Shown piece after piece: positions 44,902 to 54,788 of a stretch of DNA of 64,000 bases (position 1 is its first letter; each line of letters opens with the position of its first letter). The position numbers and the translations under genes were made by a program. Under the pieces are notes generated by a model. It was not told where the DNA came from. It made no database searches and saw only the letters and a list, made by a program, of their open reading frames with translations. Origin of the DNA: Rhodospirillales bacterium (GTDB lineage: Bacteria > Pseudomonadota > Alphaproteobacteria > Micavibrionales > Micavibrionaceae); NCBI GenBank assembly GCA_020638175.1, contig JACKJA010000002.1:310001-374000 (forward strand). Reading direction: 5' to 3'.

Positions 44902-45885
44902 TTGTCTGGCAACATAAAAATCAATTTTACCGAAAGCACAGGAACGCCGCCGCCTGCAATCGCCATCCAGCTTGTTGAATGGCGGGATGACACCCTGCCG
45001 GAATGGTGTCAGGAAAAAATTTATGCCGATAGCATAAAGGAGGTAGAATCGGTCTTTGAAGATCAACCAGTCAACTCAGCCATCCGTGTCATTAATGAGT
45101 CAGGAGAGGTGCGGACATTTTTCTTCACAGATATCAAAGAAGCGCGTAATCAAACCAGTCTCTTACTGCAATCAACGCAACAAAGCGCCGATAGATTTGA
45201 ACGGATTAGTACAGAAAGCGCTCACAGCAAAACTTTCGTCAACTGGGACGAGATCGTTTATTTGATGACAGACGGCGATAACCTGAGACTTTCAGGCATG
45301 CTCAATAATCCACTATCTGAAAACATCACGATTCCGTTTGAAACAGCACAGGATCGAGACGATTACATCGACTACCTCTCCCACGAGGTAACAGGAACGC
45401 CGGGACAACCGGGATTTCTTGATATCCTGGAAACATTTGGTGCAACGCCCGATACCGGTCCCCAGTTAATTTCGCGGTCCCACGTAAACGGCGCGATCAT
45501 CAATAAAGAAACACAGTATGTAACGCTGGCAAACACAAAAACCGGACTGTTCAAAATCCCGCTAAAAAAACAAATTAATATCCCCGAGACATTTCCGCAG
45601 CTTAAATTTTTGATGGGAAACAAAACTCATCTTCTTTTCAGTGACCCTGATTGCACGGAGCGGTGGTTTTCTCAATCAGAAAACCCAAGGACACAAGAAC
45701 CCGAGCTACAAGTGGGCTTCGGAAATTTCTCCTACGCCATACCATACAGCGATGAGAATAAACTAACCATTGATTTCCATGCCATCCAGAGATCAATGAT
45801 AGACAACGAGACATTCGATACCGGAGATCAAAAACCCCGTTGCCCGGTCGTTCCTTTCCAACCAAAACGGAACTGGGACAGATAA
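44902..45885 (+). CDS. Unknown 327-residue protein
   Basis: Starts at TTG with AAGGAAA 6 bases upstream. No signal peptide and no known domain. Two regions look loosely alike (NWDEIVYLMTDGDNLRL near 115 and KETQYVTLANTKTGLFKIPL near 210), suggesting duplicated beta units. A promoter-like pair TTGCCT (44840) and TATGAA (44863) lies upstream. It lies between serA and serC and ends 5 bases from the convergent serC. Confidence 0.6.
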   Translation: MSGNIKINFTESTGTPPPAIAIQLVEWRDDTLPEWCQEKIYADSIKEVESVFEDQPVNSAIRVINESGEVRTFFFTDIKEARNQTSLLLQSTQQSADRFERISTESAHSKTFVNWDEIVYLMTDGDNLRLSGMLNNPLSENITIPFETAQDRDDYIDYLSHEVTGTPGQPGFLDILETFGATPDTGPQLISRSHVNGAIINKETQYVTLANTKTGLFKIPLKKQINIPETFPQLKFLMGNKTHLLFSDPDCTERWFSQSENPRTQEPELQVGFGNFSYAIPYSDENKLTIDFHAIQRSMIDNETFDTGDQKPRCPVVPFQPKRNWDR

Positions 45886-45890
45886 CGTCT

Positions 45891-47063
45891 CTAAGCGGCC
45901 GTTTTTTGCTGACCGGCTTTTGCCGCTTCAAATGCCCAGTCAAGCCAGAGAGTCAACGCTGCCATATCCGACGATTCGATGGTCGCACCACCCCAGATCC
46001 GCAGGCCCGGCGGAGCGTCGCGGTATCCTTTGATATCATAGGCTGCGCCTTCCTTGTCGAGCGCTTTGGCCATCGCGCCGATAAAAGCCGTTTGATCGTC
46101 AGCGGATAAACCCGCAAACCACGGATCGACGATCTTCAGACAGATCGAAGTTGTCGAACGACTGGCCGGATCGACGGCCAGAAAATCAACCCATCCTGTC
46201 TTCCCGGCCCATGCCGCAAGCGCATCGTAGTTTGCCTGCGACCGCGCCATAACGCCTTTCAGCCCGCCGACACTTTCAACCCAGTTCAAGGCATCCAGAC
46301 AATCCGCGACCGCAATCATCGACGGCGTATTGATCGTCTCACCCTTGAAAATACCGTCAATCAGCTTGCCCTTCTTGGTCAGGCGGAAGATTTTCGGCAA
46401 GGGACGAGCAGACGGCGTAAAGCTTTCCAGACGCTCAACAGCGCGCGGTGAAAGCACCAGCATTCCGTGCGCCCCTTCGCCGCCCAGAACTTTTTGCCAG
46501 CTCCACGTCGTCACATCCAGCTTGTCCCATGGCATGTCATAGGCAAACACCGCCGATGTCGCATCGCAGAACGTCAAACCCGCGCGATCAGCGCTGATGA
46601 AATCGCCATTTGGCACGCGCACGCCGCTGGTCGTCCCGTTCCAGACAAACACTGTGTCATTTGCCGGATTAGCCGCCGACAAATCTGGCAAATCGCCGTA
46701 CGCGGCTTCGTACGTGTTCACATTTTCCAACTTCAGATGCTTGGTGATATCAGCCATCCAGCCGGATGAAAAACTCTCCCACGCAAACACGTCAACACCG
46801 CGCGGCCCCAGCATCGACCACAGCGCCATTTCAAAAGCGCCCGTATCGGATGCCGGAACAATCCCGATCTTGTAATCCGCCGGAATCCCCAGAATGGCTC
46901 GGTGCTTTTCAATCACGGCTTCGAGCTGTTTTTTGCATGGCCCGGCCCGGTGCGACCGCCCGGTCAGAGCCTCTAGCCCGGCAAGGGACCACCCCGGCCG
47001 TTTGGCGCACGGACCGGAAGAAAAACAGGGGTTTTGCGGCTTAACGGACGGCATCGCGGTCAT
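45891..47063 (-). CDS. serC: Phosphoserine aminotransferase
   Basis: A 390-residue class V aminotransferase of alphaproteobacterial type: [15 protein letters not shown] at the N-terminus, [12 protein letters not shown], the PLP-lysine region [17 protein letters not shown] and [15 protein letters not shown] near the end. It makes phosphoserine from phosphohydroxypyruvate, the step after SerA. AAGGAATT precedes the ATG. I cannot recognise the serC leader motif in the 150 bases upstream. Confidence 0.95.
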   Translation of the reverse strand: MTAMPSVKPQNPCFSSGPCAKRPGWSLAGLEALTGRSHRAGPCKKQLEAVIEKHRAILGIPADYKIGIVPASDTGAFEMALWSMLGPRGVDVFAWESFSSGWMADITKHLKLENVNTYEAAYGDLPDLSAANPANDTVFVWNGTTSGVRVPNGDFISADRAGLTFCDATSAVFAYDMPWDKLDVTTWSWQKVLGGEGAHGMLVLSPRAVERLESFTPSARPLPKIFRLTKKGKLIDGIFKGETINTPSMIAVADCLDALNWVESVGGLKGVMARSQANYDALAAWAGKTGWVDFLAVDPASRSTTSICLKIVDPWFAGLSADDQTAFIGAMAKALDKEGAAYDIKGYRDAPPGLRIWGGATIESSDMAALTLWLDWAFEAAKAGQQKTAA

Positions 47064-47219
47064 GAATAAAATTCCTTTGTTAGATACGAACGACTACAGG
47101 CTTTTTACCGCCGAAAAGCTGGAAACACAAGAGACAGAAAACAGGATCAGAATAATCAAAAGTCACGTTAACCGGCTGTTAAGGGAATTTTGGTATTTTT
47201 GAGGCTAACAAACAGTTGA

Positions 47220-47507
47220 ATGGGATTTACACAAATGGGACGGACATTCCAATTAGGGTCAAAAACAAACGGCCAGCCCGGCATCGCCGCCATGCTGGAC
47301 GATCAGAACCGGATTCATGATCTGAGAGACGGCCCGCACGCCATTTCCGGAAACAACGCCATAAAAATCGAAGCCGCTGCGGTTTCGCCGAATGTCGACG
47401 CTTTCCAAAAAGCAGCGATCGGGCAAGTTGCCATCGCCGGGCAAGATTCAGCGAACGGAGCAACCTACACACCGCCCACAGCAAAACTCGATACGTTCGA
47501 CGTTTAG
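47220..47507 (+). CDS. Small unknown protein
   Basis: A 95-residue protein without signal peptide, membrane helix or known motif (LGSKTNGQPGIAAMLDDQNR). A start at ATG 47235 is equally possible; neither has a clear ribosome site. It is divergent from serC and 64 bases before serB. Confidence 0.4.
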   Translation: MGFTQMGRTFQLGSKTNGQPGIAAMLDDQNRIHDLRDGPHAISGNNAIKIEAAAVSPNVDAFQKAAIGQVAIAGQDSANGATYTPPTAKLDTFDV

Positions 47508-47535
47508 CATTTTTTGAAAACAGGCATTTTCCACT

Positions 47536-47555
47536 GGCGCCCTTCACCGGGCGCC
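47536..47555 (+). terminator. GC-rich hairpin between the small gene and serB
   Basis: GGCGCCC (47536-47542) pairs with GGGCGCC (47549-47555) over a 6-base loop, followed by TTTAC. It could be a weak terminator or part of the serB leader. Confidence 0.5.
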
Positions 47556-47570
47556 TTTACACTTGTATCC

Positions 47571-48461
47571 ATGAGTTTCATTTTAACCTTGGTTGCCTCT
47601 AAAAAACCTTTATCCGCAGGCCATCTGGCGGGAATAGGGCGCTATTGCGATTCGCAAGGTCTGGGGCTGCGCGGCGATCCCGTCTGGCAAGAACAGCACA
47701 AAGCCGCCGATATCCTGCTGTCCAACAAACCGGGCACGGATCAGATTGCCGCCCTGCGCGACGCGCTGGCCACCGATAAAATCGACCTGTTTATCACCGC
47801 CGCCGCCGACCGCAGGCGCGGCGCCAAAAAACTGCTGATCTGTGATATGGACGCCACCATCGTCGCAGGCGAAACCCTTGACGAAGTCGCGGCCCAAGCC
47901 GGGATTGGCGAGAAAATCGCCGCCATCACCGCCCGCGCCATGCGCGGCGAACTGGATTTCAAGGAAGCGCTGGATGAGCGCATCGGCCTTTTAAAGGGTC
48001 AGCCGAACTCCTTACTGGAAACGGTTTTGTCGGAAACAAAACTGAACCCCGGCGCCCAAAAACTGGTAAGTACCATGACAAAGGCCGGGGCAACCTGTGT
48101 TCTGGTTTCCGGCGGTTTTACGTTCTTCACCGGGGCGATTGCTGAAAAATGCGGTTTTCATCACCATCACGGCAATATACTGGATATTACAGACGGTAAA
48201 TTAGCGGGAACAGTCACGCCGCCGATCCTTGATAAAAACGCCAAACTGAATTTCCTGCAACACTACACGGAAGAGCTCGGGATTGATCGGGCCGATACCC
48301 TCGCGATAGGCGACGGAGCAAATGATTTGCCAATGCTGGAACATGCAGGCCTGGGAATAGGATACCGCCCCAAACCGCTGGTTTCACAATCCTTACCCGG
48401 ATGCATCATCCATGGCGACCTGACCGCCGCCCTTTACGCCCAGGGACTAAAAACCGGATAA
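47571..48461 (+). CDS. serB: Phosphoserine phosphatase
   Basis: A 296-residue HAD enzyme: nucleophile DMDATIVAGETLDEVA, motif II VLVSGGFTFFTG, lysine and motif III AIGDGANDLPML. The N-terminal 75 residues are an ACT-like region. It completes serine synthesis. The start at 47571 avoids reading through the upstream hairpin, which a start at 47514 would include. Confidence 0.93.
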   Translation: MSFILTLVASKKPLSAGHLAGIGRYCDSQGLGLRGDPVWQEQHKAADILLSNKPGTDQIAALRDALATDKIDLFITAAADRRRGAKKLLICDMDATIVAGETLDEVAAQAGIGEKIAAITARAMRGELDFKEALDERIGLLKGQPNSLLETVLSETKLNPGAQKLVSTMTKAGATCVLVSGGFTFFTGAIAEKCGFHHHHGNILDITDGKLAGTVTPPILDKNAKLNFLQHYTEELGIDRADTLAIGDGANDLPMLEHAGLGIGYRPKPLVSQSLPGCIIHGDLTAALYAQGLKTG

Positions 48462-48538
48462 AGTAACCGTTGACGCTCCCCAAAAGCTGATTTACGCTTG
48501 TTTTCATATAAAGGTTGTCAAACACAGCAGGGACAGAG

Positions 48539-49486
48539 ATGGGAAAGACAATCAAGACCTTTATCGCCGATAATAAAGCCCGGGATTACGGGAAGAGTAT
48601 CGGGGCGTTTGTAAAACACGCCGCAGGTATATGCCATCTGGTTAAAAACCGGCAAGGCATGATTTATCTCTACTCGCCCCTGCAACAAGACAAAGAAGAA
48701 AAGACCGTTCTTCTGGGAGCCGTCATACCGGAAGGACAACCGGCCGCGCCTTATCCCGTGCTACAGCCCTGCGAAGTTGAGGATATTCAAGATCCCGCAC
48801 GATTCCTGCAAAACATCATTCCGGCGCTACAAAAAGGCCACGGGTTCCATTGCGCGGAAAGGGGTGTACGCATCATCCCCGTACGGCTTTTTGATAAATT
48901 CAAAAAACACTACCCGCTGATCCGGACGACGGAAGACCTCAACCCCTTAACCAATCCCTACGCAAAAAGTGAGGCCACACGAAGCGTAAAATGGACAAAG
49001 TTAAAACATCCACGGCCGCTGAAAAGCGCGAACGACAGGCCCGCCGCCACACCAGTGGCAAAGCCGCGCCATGAATTTTCCACGGCGACAACCGGAAACG
49101 GAAAAGCCAAACGCCGGGATACACAGGTCAAAGCCCTGATAAACCAGTCAATCGCCGAACGAACACCTGTCCCGCTGGATATAGAGGGACTGGATCATCA
49201 GGGCGCCCATATTATCGCCGACCACTTTCTTGTTACCGCTTCGGAAATCATTGAAAAAGAGCTGGGAATTGATCCGCCCGGAACGACGGAGCAGCCGAAA
49301 AAGAATATCGTCCAGCTAATGACCGAGCGGCTACAGGAAATTCGGGATAATGGCGGTATTGGGGTCTTTAACAGATTTGCCGCGCCGGGGCGCAAACCAC
49401 CCCGCATCGTTACTGATCCCGATATTCTTGAAAAGCTGAACGATATTGCCCGGCGCCTTGGCCCGTCACCAAAGCCCCGGTATTAG
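48539..49486 (+). CDS. Unknown 315-residue basic protein
   Basis: A lysine/arginine- and proline-rich soluble protein. The N-terminal 140 residues are ordered (YGKSIGAFVKHAAGICHLVK), the middle (about 145-200) is low complexity, and the end is helical (IIADHFLVTASEIIEKELG). No motif known. ATG 48539 is preferred to a TTG at 48515. A TTGACG/TACGCT pair lies about 65 bases upstream. The ATG opens with MGKT, as does the next gene. Confidence 0.6.
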   Translation: MGKTIKTFIADNKARDYGKSIGAFVKHAAGICHLVKNRQGMIYLYSPLQQDKEEKTVLLGAVIPEGQPAAPYPVLQPCEVEDIQDPARFLQNIIPALQKGHGFHCAERGVRIIPVRLFDKFKKHYPLIRTTEDLNPLTNPYAKSEATRSVKWTKLKHPRPLKSANDRPAATPVAKPRHEFSTATTGNGKAKRRDTQVKALINQSIAERTPVPLDIEGLDHQGAHIIADHFLVTASEIIEKELGIDPPGTTEQPKKNIVQLMTERLQEIRDNGGIGVFNRFAAPGRKPPRIVTDPDILEKLNDIARRLGPSPKPRY

Positions 49487-49514
49487 TGTTTCGCTACATA
49501 TTTCCAGAATAAAT

Positions 49515-49543
49515 TTGACATAAATGTTAAAAGCCGTGTAGAA
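49515..49543 (+). promoter_or_regulatory. Putative promoter of the next unknown gene
   Basis: TTGACA (49515-49520), 17 bases, GTAGAA (49538-49543), about 40 bases before the ATG at 49585. It is similar in form to the adhesin promoter. Confidence 0.45.
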
Positions 49544-49584
49544 CACCCCGGACAGAAAAAAGAAAATAAACCGGATGATATTTC

Positions 49585-50706
49585 ATGGGCAAAACCGACA
49601 GTTCACACTTATTCTACGACGAATTCAGTGATTCTTTTATCGAAAAAATCACCCCCTATCCCCATGACAAATTGCACATAGAAATTCTAAATACCGCAGA
49701 CCTTGAACCACCGCTCCCTTGGGAAAAAGGACTGACAAACGAAGATAGTAAAAAGCGCCAGATTGAGTCGGCACGGCGAGACGGAAAGATAAACGCGCTC
49801 CTGCAAAAGATCGAAACAGAGAAAAATCGAAATAAAATCCTGCTCGTAAAAGATAGAGACCAAAACCTTATAGGCGCTTTTGTCCCGCAAATATTCATGC
49901 TACACGCTGCCCAGCGCCTTCTGGGCGATTTTGGTGATCTGGGCGAAACGCAGCACGGTCATTTCATTCATAACCGTTTGAGCGACCTCCAGCCCGATAA
50001 TGCGAAATCATTGGGACTCACCCAAAACGGATTTAGAAAAACGGCGCTGGTATTTCTGTCTGCACATGTGATGAAGACACTGGAAGAGCGCGGGATTCTG
50101 CAACAGGAATCGCAATCAGACGAATATGCCCTTACACCGGTCACCGAAGAAGAACAGGGGGCTTACGCCAAGGTCATCGACGCGAAAAAGGGCGCGGAAA
50201 AAGCCAAGAAAACAGTACTCCAGACATCCGGCCCATCTGCAAGAAAGAAAAAAAAGAAATCAACACTGACGGCCCAAACTGGTTTTGACACCGCAGCAGC
50301 CGGCGCCGCCACCAGAACAAAAAGGAAAGCCGACAACCCTTACCCGGAAATGGATTTTGTCGGAAAACCTCTGGAACTGAGCAATGTTGACAGAAGGGGC
50401 TTCAATAATCAGGACATGAAAGATCTGGAAGAGGGTAAAACTATGACCGCCGTCTATCAAGGCCACGTCGTAGGGGCATTTATGAGATACGACAAACTGC
50501 GCCGTGAAACACAGGAAGATTCAAAAGCAAATATTCCTGAGTTCAGGAATATGCTTCTGTTGAGTAAAATAGACTGGAATGAAAAGAAAACGATCATAAT
50601 CGAAATAGACAAAGATTGTAGCCCCATAGCCTTTATGACCGCGCCCGCCTATGAGGAATGGAAAGCAAAAAACAAGCCTAAAGCTCGCTCTTTAAATCCC
50701 GGATAA
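49585..50706 (+). CDS. Unknown 373-residue protein
   Basis: A charged soluble protein of two blocks joined by a lysine-rich linker (about 215-245, ARKKKKKSTL). Each block holds a similar strand-turn-strand (RDQNLIGAFVPQIFM near 95 and YQGHVVGAFMRYDKL near 292), so it may be an internal duplication. No known domain. The last 29 bases overlap the convergent gmk gene. Confidence 0.6.
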   Translation: MGKTDSSHLFYDEFSDSFIEKITPYPHDKLHIEILNTADLEPPLPWEKGLTNEDSKKRQIESARRDGKINALLQKIETEKNRNKILLVKDRDQNLIGAFVPQIFMLHAAQRLLGDFGDLGETQHGHFIHNRLSDLQPDNAKSLGLTQNGFRKTALVFLSAHVMKTLEERGILQQESQSDEYALTPVTEEEQGAYAKVIDAKKGAEKAKKTVLQTSGPSARKKKKKSTLTAQTGFDTAAAGAATRTKRKADNPYPEMDFVGKPLELSNVDRRGFNNQDMKDLEEGKTMTAVYQGHVVGAFMRYDKLRRETQEDSKANIPEFRNMLLLSKIDWNEKKTIIIEIDKDCSPIAFMTAPAYEEWKAKNKPKARSLNPG

Positions 50707-51316
50707 ACCCGGACAGCCCCACCACGCGCGGCCGTTTCAGGCGCTCTGCATCCAGAATCATCTGGACGCGCGCCAGCGTTTCGTCGATATCCCGGTTAAT
50801 CAGAACATAATCGTATTCTATATAATGGCTGATCTCGTCCGATGCCTTGGACAGGCGGTATCGGATGCTTTCTTCGGTATCTCGCGCCCGCGCCCGCAAC
50901 CGACGTTCAAGCTCCTTGCCCGAAGGCGGCAGGATAAAAACGGTCACCAGATCCTCACGGGCAATTTCCTTTAGCTGCTGGGTACCCTGCCAGTCGATAT
51001 CAAAGATCACATCTTTTCCGGCCTGAAGCGCTGCTTCGACCGGGGCGCGCGGCGTTCCGTAATGATGCTTGAAAACATTGGCGTATTCCAGCATCTCGCC
51101 ATTATCGACCATTTTTTGAAAGGACGGTTCATCCACGAAATGGTAATCTTGGCCGTTAACCTCACCGGGACGCCGGTCCCGTGTCGTCGCCGAAATAGAG
51201 ACCTGCAAATCTGCGTTCTGCTTAAGAAGCGCCCGCGTCAGCGTTGTCTTTCCGGCGCCTGACGGCGACGACAAAACAAACATCAAACCCCGGCGCTGCA
51301 GATCAAATTGCGACAT
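50678..51316 (-). CDS. gmk: Guanylate kinase
   Basis: A 212-residue enzyme phosphorylating GMP to GDP: P-loop SSPSGAGKTTLTRAL at 15-29, GMP-binding TTRDRRPGEVNGQDYHFV, YGTPRAPVEAAL and VIFDIDWQGTQQL. The start at 51316 has GGGAGG upstream; a longer frame to 51352 lacks support. Confidence 0.96.
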   Translation of the reverse strand: MSQFDLQRRGLMFVLSSPSGAGKTTLTRALLKQNADLQVSISATTRDRRPGEVNGQDYHFVDEPSFQKMVDNGEMLEYANVFKHHYGTPRAPVEAALQAGKDVIFDIDWQGTQQLKEIAREDLVTVFILPPSGKELERRLRARARDTEESIRYRLSKASDEISHYIEYDYVLINRDIDETLARVQMILDAERLKRPRVVGLSGFIRDLKSEL

Positions 51317-51381
51317 AAATCCTCCCCGTTTGTCCCATTTTAACAATTGCACCGTGCAAGTCCATGGTTCATTGTAAGATC

Positions 51382-52164
51382 ATGAACAATCATCCTCAAT
51401 CCATACTGATTACCGGGGCGTCCAGTGGTATCGGGGCCGCTTTGGCCGCGCATTATGCTGCGCCGGATACCGTGCTGTTCTTGGGGGGACGCGACCAGAT
51501 GCGTCTGGAAACCATCGCAAAAAAATGCCGGAACAAAGGCGCCGATACGCACATAGCTCTTGTTGACATCACAGACCGTAAAGCCGTCGCACAATGGATT
51601 GAGGCGGCGGATCAGGCCGCGCCGCTGGATCTGGTCATCGCCAACGCCGGAATTTCAGCTGGATCGGGCGGCACACACACGGCAGAAAACCCCGAACAGG
51701 TGCGCCACATCATGGATGTCAATTTCACCGGCATCCTGAACACAGTCGATCCGATCCTTCCGCGGATGATCGGCCGAGGCCGGGGCCAGATCGCCCTGAT
51801 GAGTTCTCTGGCCGGTTTTTCCGGCTGGCCGGGCGCTGTCGCCTATAGCGCCTCCAAAGGGGTGATAAGGCTATACGGGGAAGGGCTGCGCGGCGCTGTC
51901 GCAAAAAAAGGCATAAAAATTAATGTTATCTGCCCCGGATTCATCAAAACGCCTTTAACCGATGTAAATCCCTTTCCGATGCCCTTCATTATGAAGGCAG
52001 ATAAAGCCGCCCGGATTATCGCGAAAAATTTGCGCCGTAATAAAACCCGGATCGCTTTTCCTTTGCCCATGTATATCTTCGTCGGGTTTCTAGGTATGTT
52101 ACCACCGTCATGGGCATTACTTTTACAGACAAAAATGCCGGAAAAACCTTCTTGCAACAAATAG
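51382..52164 (+). CDS. Short-chain dehydrogenase/reductase
   Basis: A 260-residue classical SDR: cofactor loop LITGASSGIGAALAAHY, NAGIS, catalytic serine in LMSSLAGFSG and YSASKGV (Y and K). A C-terminal hydrophobic stretch (MYIFVGFLGMLPPSWALLL) suggests membrane association. Substrate unknown. An ATG at 51364 would add six residues. Confidence 0.88.
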   Translation: MNNHPQSILITGASSGIGAALAAHYAAPDTVLFLGGRDQMRLETIAKKCRNKGADTHIALVDITDRKAVAQWIEAADQAAPLDLVIANAGISAGSGGTHTAENPEQVRHIMDVNFTGILNTVDPILPRMIGRGRGQIALMSSLAGFSGWPGAVAYSASKGVIRLYGEGLRGAVAKKGIKINVICPGFIKTPLTDVNPFPMPFIMKADKAARIIAKNLRRNKTRIAFPLPMYIFVGFLGMLPPSWALLLQTKMPEKPSCNK

Positions 52165-52194
52165 TTGTCATTTATGTTGCCTTTCAGTTTCGAA

Positions 52195-52224
52195 TTGATA
52201 AGATATGCTTGCTTATGTTATAAT
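52195..52224 (+). promoter_or_regulatory. Promoter of the ArsR-type gene with a possible operator
   Basis: TTGATA (52195-52200), 18 bases, perfect TATAAT (52219-52224). Overlapping and following it is the inverted repeat ATAATT...AATTAT (about 52220-52240), a plausible autoregulatory ArsR operator. Confidence 0.6.
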
Positions 52225-52286
52225 TTATAGATCAATTATATAATAAAATAATAACAATACTCCCAGCATAAGCAAAGGAGAGACAG

Positions 52287-52610
52287 ATGGCCGACATGGA
52301 TGTCAAAAAAGTTGAAAGTAACGTTCAGGCGGCCGCAAGTCTCCTGAAATCTTTGTCTAATGAAAAAAGGCTGATGATTGTCTGCGCTCTCCATAAGGGA
52401 GAGAAAAGCGTCGGCGAACTGGAAGAAATCGTCGAGCTGAGTCAATCAGCCCTGTCGCAGCATCTTGCCCGCCTGCGTCATGACGGGCTTGTCAGCACCC
52501 GCAGAAATGCCCAGACAATTTACTACTCCATCAAGGATTCCGCCGTTGAAAGTCTCCTGAAAAGCCTGTGCAGTATATATGGGCCAAATCCCACCTCTCC
52601 AAAAGAGTAG
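52287..52610 (+). CDS. ArsR-family winged-helix repressor
   Basis: A 107-residue regulator: LLKSLSNEKRLMIVCALHKGEKSV, recognition helix SQSALSQHLARLRHDGLVS and wing TRRNAQTIYYSI. There is no metal-binding cysteine pair of ArsR/SmtB type, so it may be a BigR/SoxR-like or redox or sulfide sensor. AAGGAG precedes the ATG. It stands alone; the target may be itself. Confidence 0.88.
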   Translation: MADMDVKKVESNVQAAASLLKSLSNEKRLMIVCALHKGEKSVGELEEIVELSQSALSQHLARLRHDGLVSTRRNAQTIYYSIKDSAVESLLKSLCSIYGPNPTSPKE

Positions 52611-52613
52611 GGA

Positions 52614-53546
52614 CTACGCCAGTATTTTTCCCAAAGTCGCTTCGACGGTTTCAACTGGGAGGTTTTCCAGATTTTCTTCCTGCAAAACATCCACATGCGC
52701 ACCTTGCGGCGCATGACGAACAGGATTGCTGGCCCCGGAAAACAAAACAAGCGTGGGACGGCCCGTTGGACCTGCGATATGGATCGGCCCCGTATCATTG
52801 CCAACCACCGCATCCGCGCCACGCGCCAGCACGGCAATATCAAACAAAGAGGTTTTCCCGGCCAGATTCAAACTTCCCGGCGCGTCTTTTTCTATTGCGG
52901 ACAAAGCATCAGCCTCGGAATCCGTCCCGATTAAAACAGGTTGACGCCCTTGTGACAGCAGGCGCTTTGCCAAGTCTGCATAGTTTTTCGCCGGCCAGCG
53001 TTTATAGGGGTGCTGGGGCGCACAACCCGGAACCAAAAGAACGTAAGGCGGTTGAAGCCCCAGTGCGGAAACGTCCGTTTTAATCCAGCTCAAATCATCA
53101 ACCGTAACAGTATCAATCCCGGCCAGCGCCAGCGTCTGCACATGCCCGGCAAATGACTTTCCGGCCGTCCGCTCAGGGGAATCATTGCGGTGCGACGCCC
53201 CCTTGGCTGCCCCGACCCATTCAACTTCATTTTTGAAAAACAGCCGGAAGTACAAGGCCGTCCGGTCATTATTCTGCAAATCATAGACACGGGAAAATGC
53301 GCCTTCGCGTAGTTTTTTTCCTAAACCAACCCAGTCAAGCGGTTGATTCCAGCGGGGCCGGGTATCCACCCACACATCGTCAAAATAACCGCACGCCTCG
53401 CCGAATTGTACGAACGGTTTGGTCGTCAATAACGTAATATGCGCATCGGGATGATGCCGGCGGATGGCCGCCATCGGCCCTAAAGCCTGGATGAAATCCC
53501 CCAGAGCCCCCAGTTTAATAACCAGTATCTTTTTTTGATCGCTCAT
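52614..53546 (-). CDS. Glycosyltransferase family 9 (heptosyltransferase-like)
   Basis: A 310-residue GT-B enzyme: ILVIKLGALGDFIQALGPM at the N-terminus, LLVPGCAPQHPYKRWP and the nucleotide-sugar site AVVGNDTGPIHIAGPTGRPT. Family 9 enzymes add heptose to the lipopolysaccharide core. Its ATG overlaps the stop of the preceding glycosyltransferase by 4 bases, so both are translated together. Confidence 0.9.
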   Translation of the reverse strand: MSDQKKILVIKLGALGDFIQALGPMAAIRRHHPDAHITLLTTKPFVQFGEACGYFDDVWVDTRPRWNQPLDWVGLGKKLREGAFSRVYDLQNNDRTALYFRLFFKNEVEWVGAAKGASHRNDSPERTAGKSFAGHVQTLALAGIDTVTVDDLSWIKTDVSALGLQPPYVLLVPGCAPQHPYKRWPAKNYADLAKRLLSQGRQPVLIGTDSEADALSAIEKDAPGSLNLAGKTSLFDIAVLARGADAVVGNDTGPIHIAGPTGRPTLVLFSGASNPVRHAPQGAHVDVLQEENLENLPVETVEATLGKILA

Positions 53547-54775
53547 TCCGCTGCATCCTTCATACCCAGAGACGGCCCCTGCATGGCCCTGTCCTTTTTC
53601 AAGCTCTCCGGTCGGTTTTTCATTTTTCTTTCCAGCAATTCCGCGTATACATTCAGCGTCTCATCAGCCATTTTTTCTCGCGTAAAATTGCGCGCGATAT
53701 GGGCCATCGCCCTTGTAGCAAGAACAGCGCGCTGCGTCGGGTTCAGCGATAAAGCTTCGTTAATTGCCTGTGACAGGGAACGGGCATCCCCCGGCCGCAC
53801 CAGCCATCCCGTTTCGCCGCGGACAATCGTTTCCTGCGCCCCGCCATGATCCGTCGCGATAACCGGACGGCCCATCGCCTGCCCTTCGACCGGCACCCGG
53901 CCAAAGCCTTCCGGATCGGTGGACGCGGATACCACAATGGTTGCCAGCATATAAGCCGCCGGCATGTCGTTACAGTGGTCGATCATCCGCACCTGACCGC
54001 CCAGCCCACGTTCTTGAATAGCCTCTTCGAGTTCCTGACGATAACCGGTCCGCCCCTGGTCAGAACCGATAATGACACAAAACACATCCTTGCGATTTAG
54101 CATATCAATGGCTTCGATCAACACATGATGGCCTTTCCACCGGGTCAACCGGCCCGGCAGCATCACAATACTGGCGCCATCCGGCACCCGCCATTGCCGC
54201 GACAAAGTAATCATCCGCTCCGGCGTGACCGCTGTCGGATGAAACTTATCCAGTGCAATCCCCCGGTGAACCACGCGAATATGATCCGGATCGATCCGGT
54301 AATGGCGTTTCAGATAATCCGCCACATAACCCGATATCGCGATCACCCGCTCGCCCTTGGCGATAATCTCGTTATACAGCCGCTTGGTATCGCCGCTGAT
54401 GTTATACGGTGCATGACATGTCGTCATGAAATCGGCCCGCGTATTCTTACAGGCATAATAACAGCTCCAGGCCGGTGCCCGGCTGCGGGCATGGACAATA
54501 TCAACGTTATATTTTTTAATGATTTTCTTTAGCCTAAAAATATTCCGCGCCATCACAAGCGGATTTTTGGAATGAACCGGCAAGTCAATGTGAACGCCGC
54601 CGACACGGGCCAGCTCATGCAGCCGCGCGCCACCGTGCGACACCACCAGCGGCAAAGCGCCGGCCTGATGCAAGGCCGCAGCAATATCAATGCACCCTTG
54701 CTCGGCGCCGCCGGGACCGAGCTCCGGAATAACCTGCATAATCACCGGTCTGTGTTGCTGCTGCGTGTCAGTCAT
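53543..54775 (-). CDS. Glycosyltransferase family 4/1 (GT-B)
   Basis: A 410-residue enzyme: VIPELGPGGAEQGCIDIA, an HARSRAPAW segment, MLPGRLTRWKGHHVLIEAI and the donor motif SASTDPEGFGRVPVEGQAMGRPVIA with E-x7-E spacing. It probably builds lipopolysaccharide or another surface glycan with the adjacent family 9 enzyme. The start at 54775 is chosen; a frame extending to 54916 runs over the neighbouring gene. Confidence 0.9.
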   Translation of the reverse strand: MTDTQQQHRPVIMQVIPELGPGGAEQGCIDIAAALHQAGALPLVVSHGGARLHELARVGGVHIDLPVHSKNPLVMARNIFRLKKIIKKYNVDIVHARSRAPAWSCYYACKNTRADFMTTCHAPYNISGDTKRLYNEIIAKGERVIAISGYVADYLKRHYRIDPDHIRVVHRGIALDKFHPTAVTPERMITLSRQWRVPDGASIVMLPGRLTRWKGHHVLIEAIDMLNRKDVFCVIIGSDQGRTGYRQELEEAIQERGLGGQVRMIDHCNDMPAAYMLATIVVSASTDPEGFGRVPVEGQAMGRPVIATDHGGAQETIVRGETGWLVRPGDARSLSQAINEALSLNPTQRAVLATRAMAHIARNFTREKMADETLNVYAELLERKMKNRPESLKKDRAMQGPSLGMKDAAE

Positions 54776-54788
54776 TATCGGAGATCCG

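Noticed and set aside
47064..47219. serC-type leader RNA
   Set aside because: The leader upstream of serC shows no clear paired hairpins of that motif.
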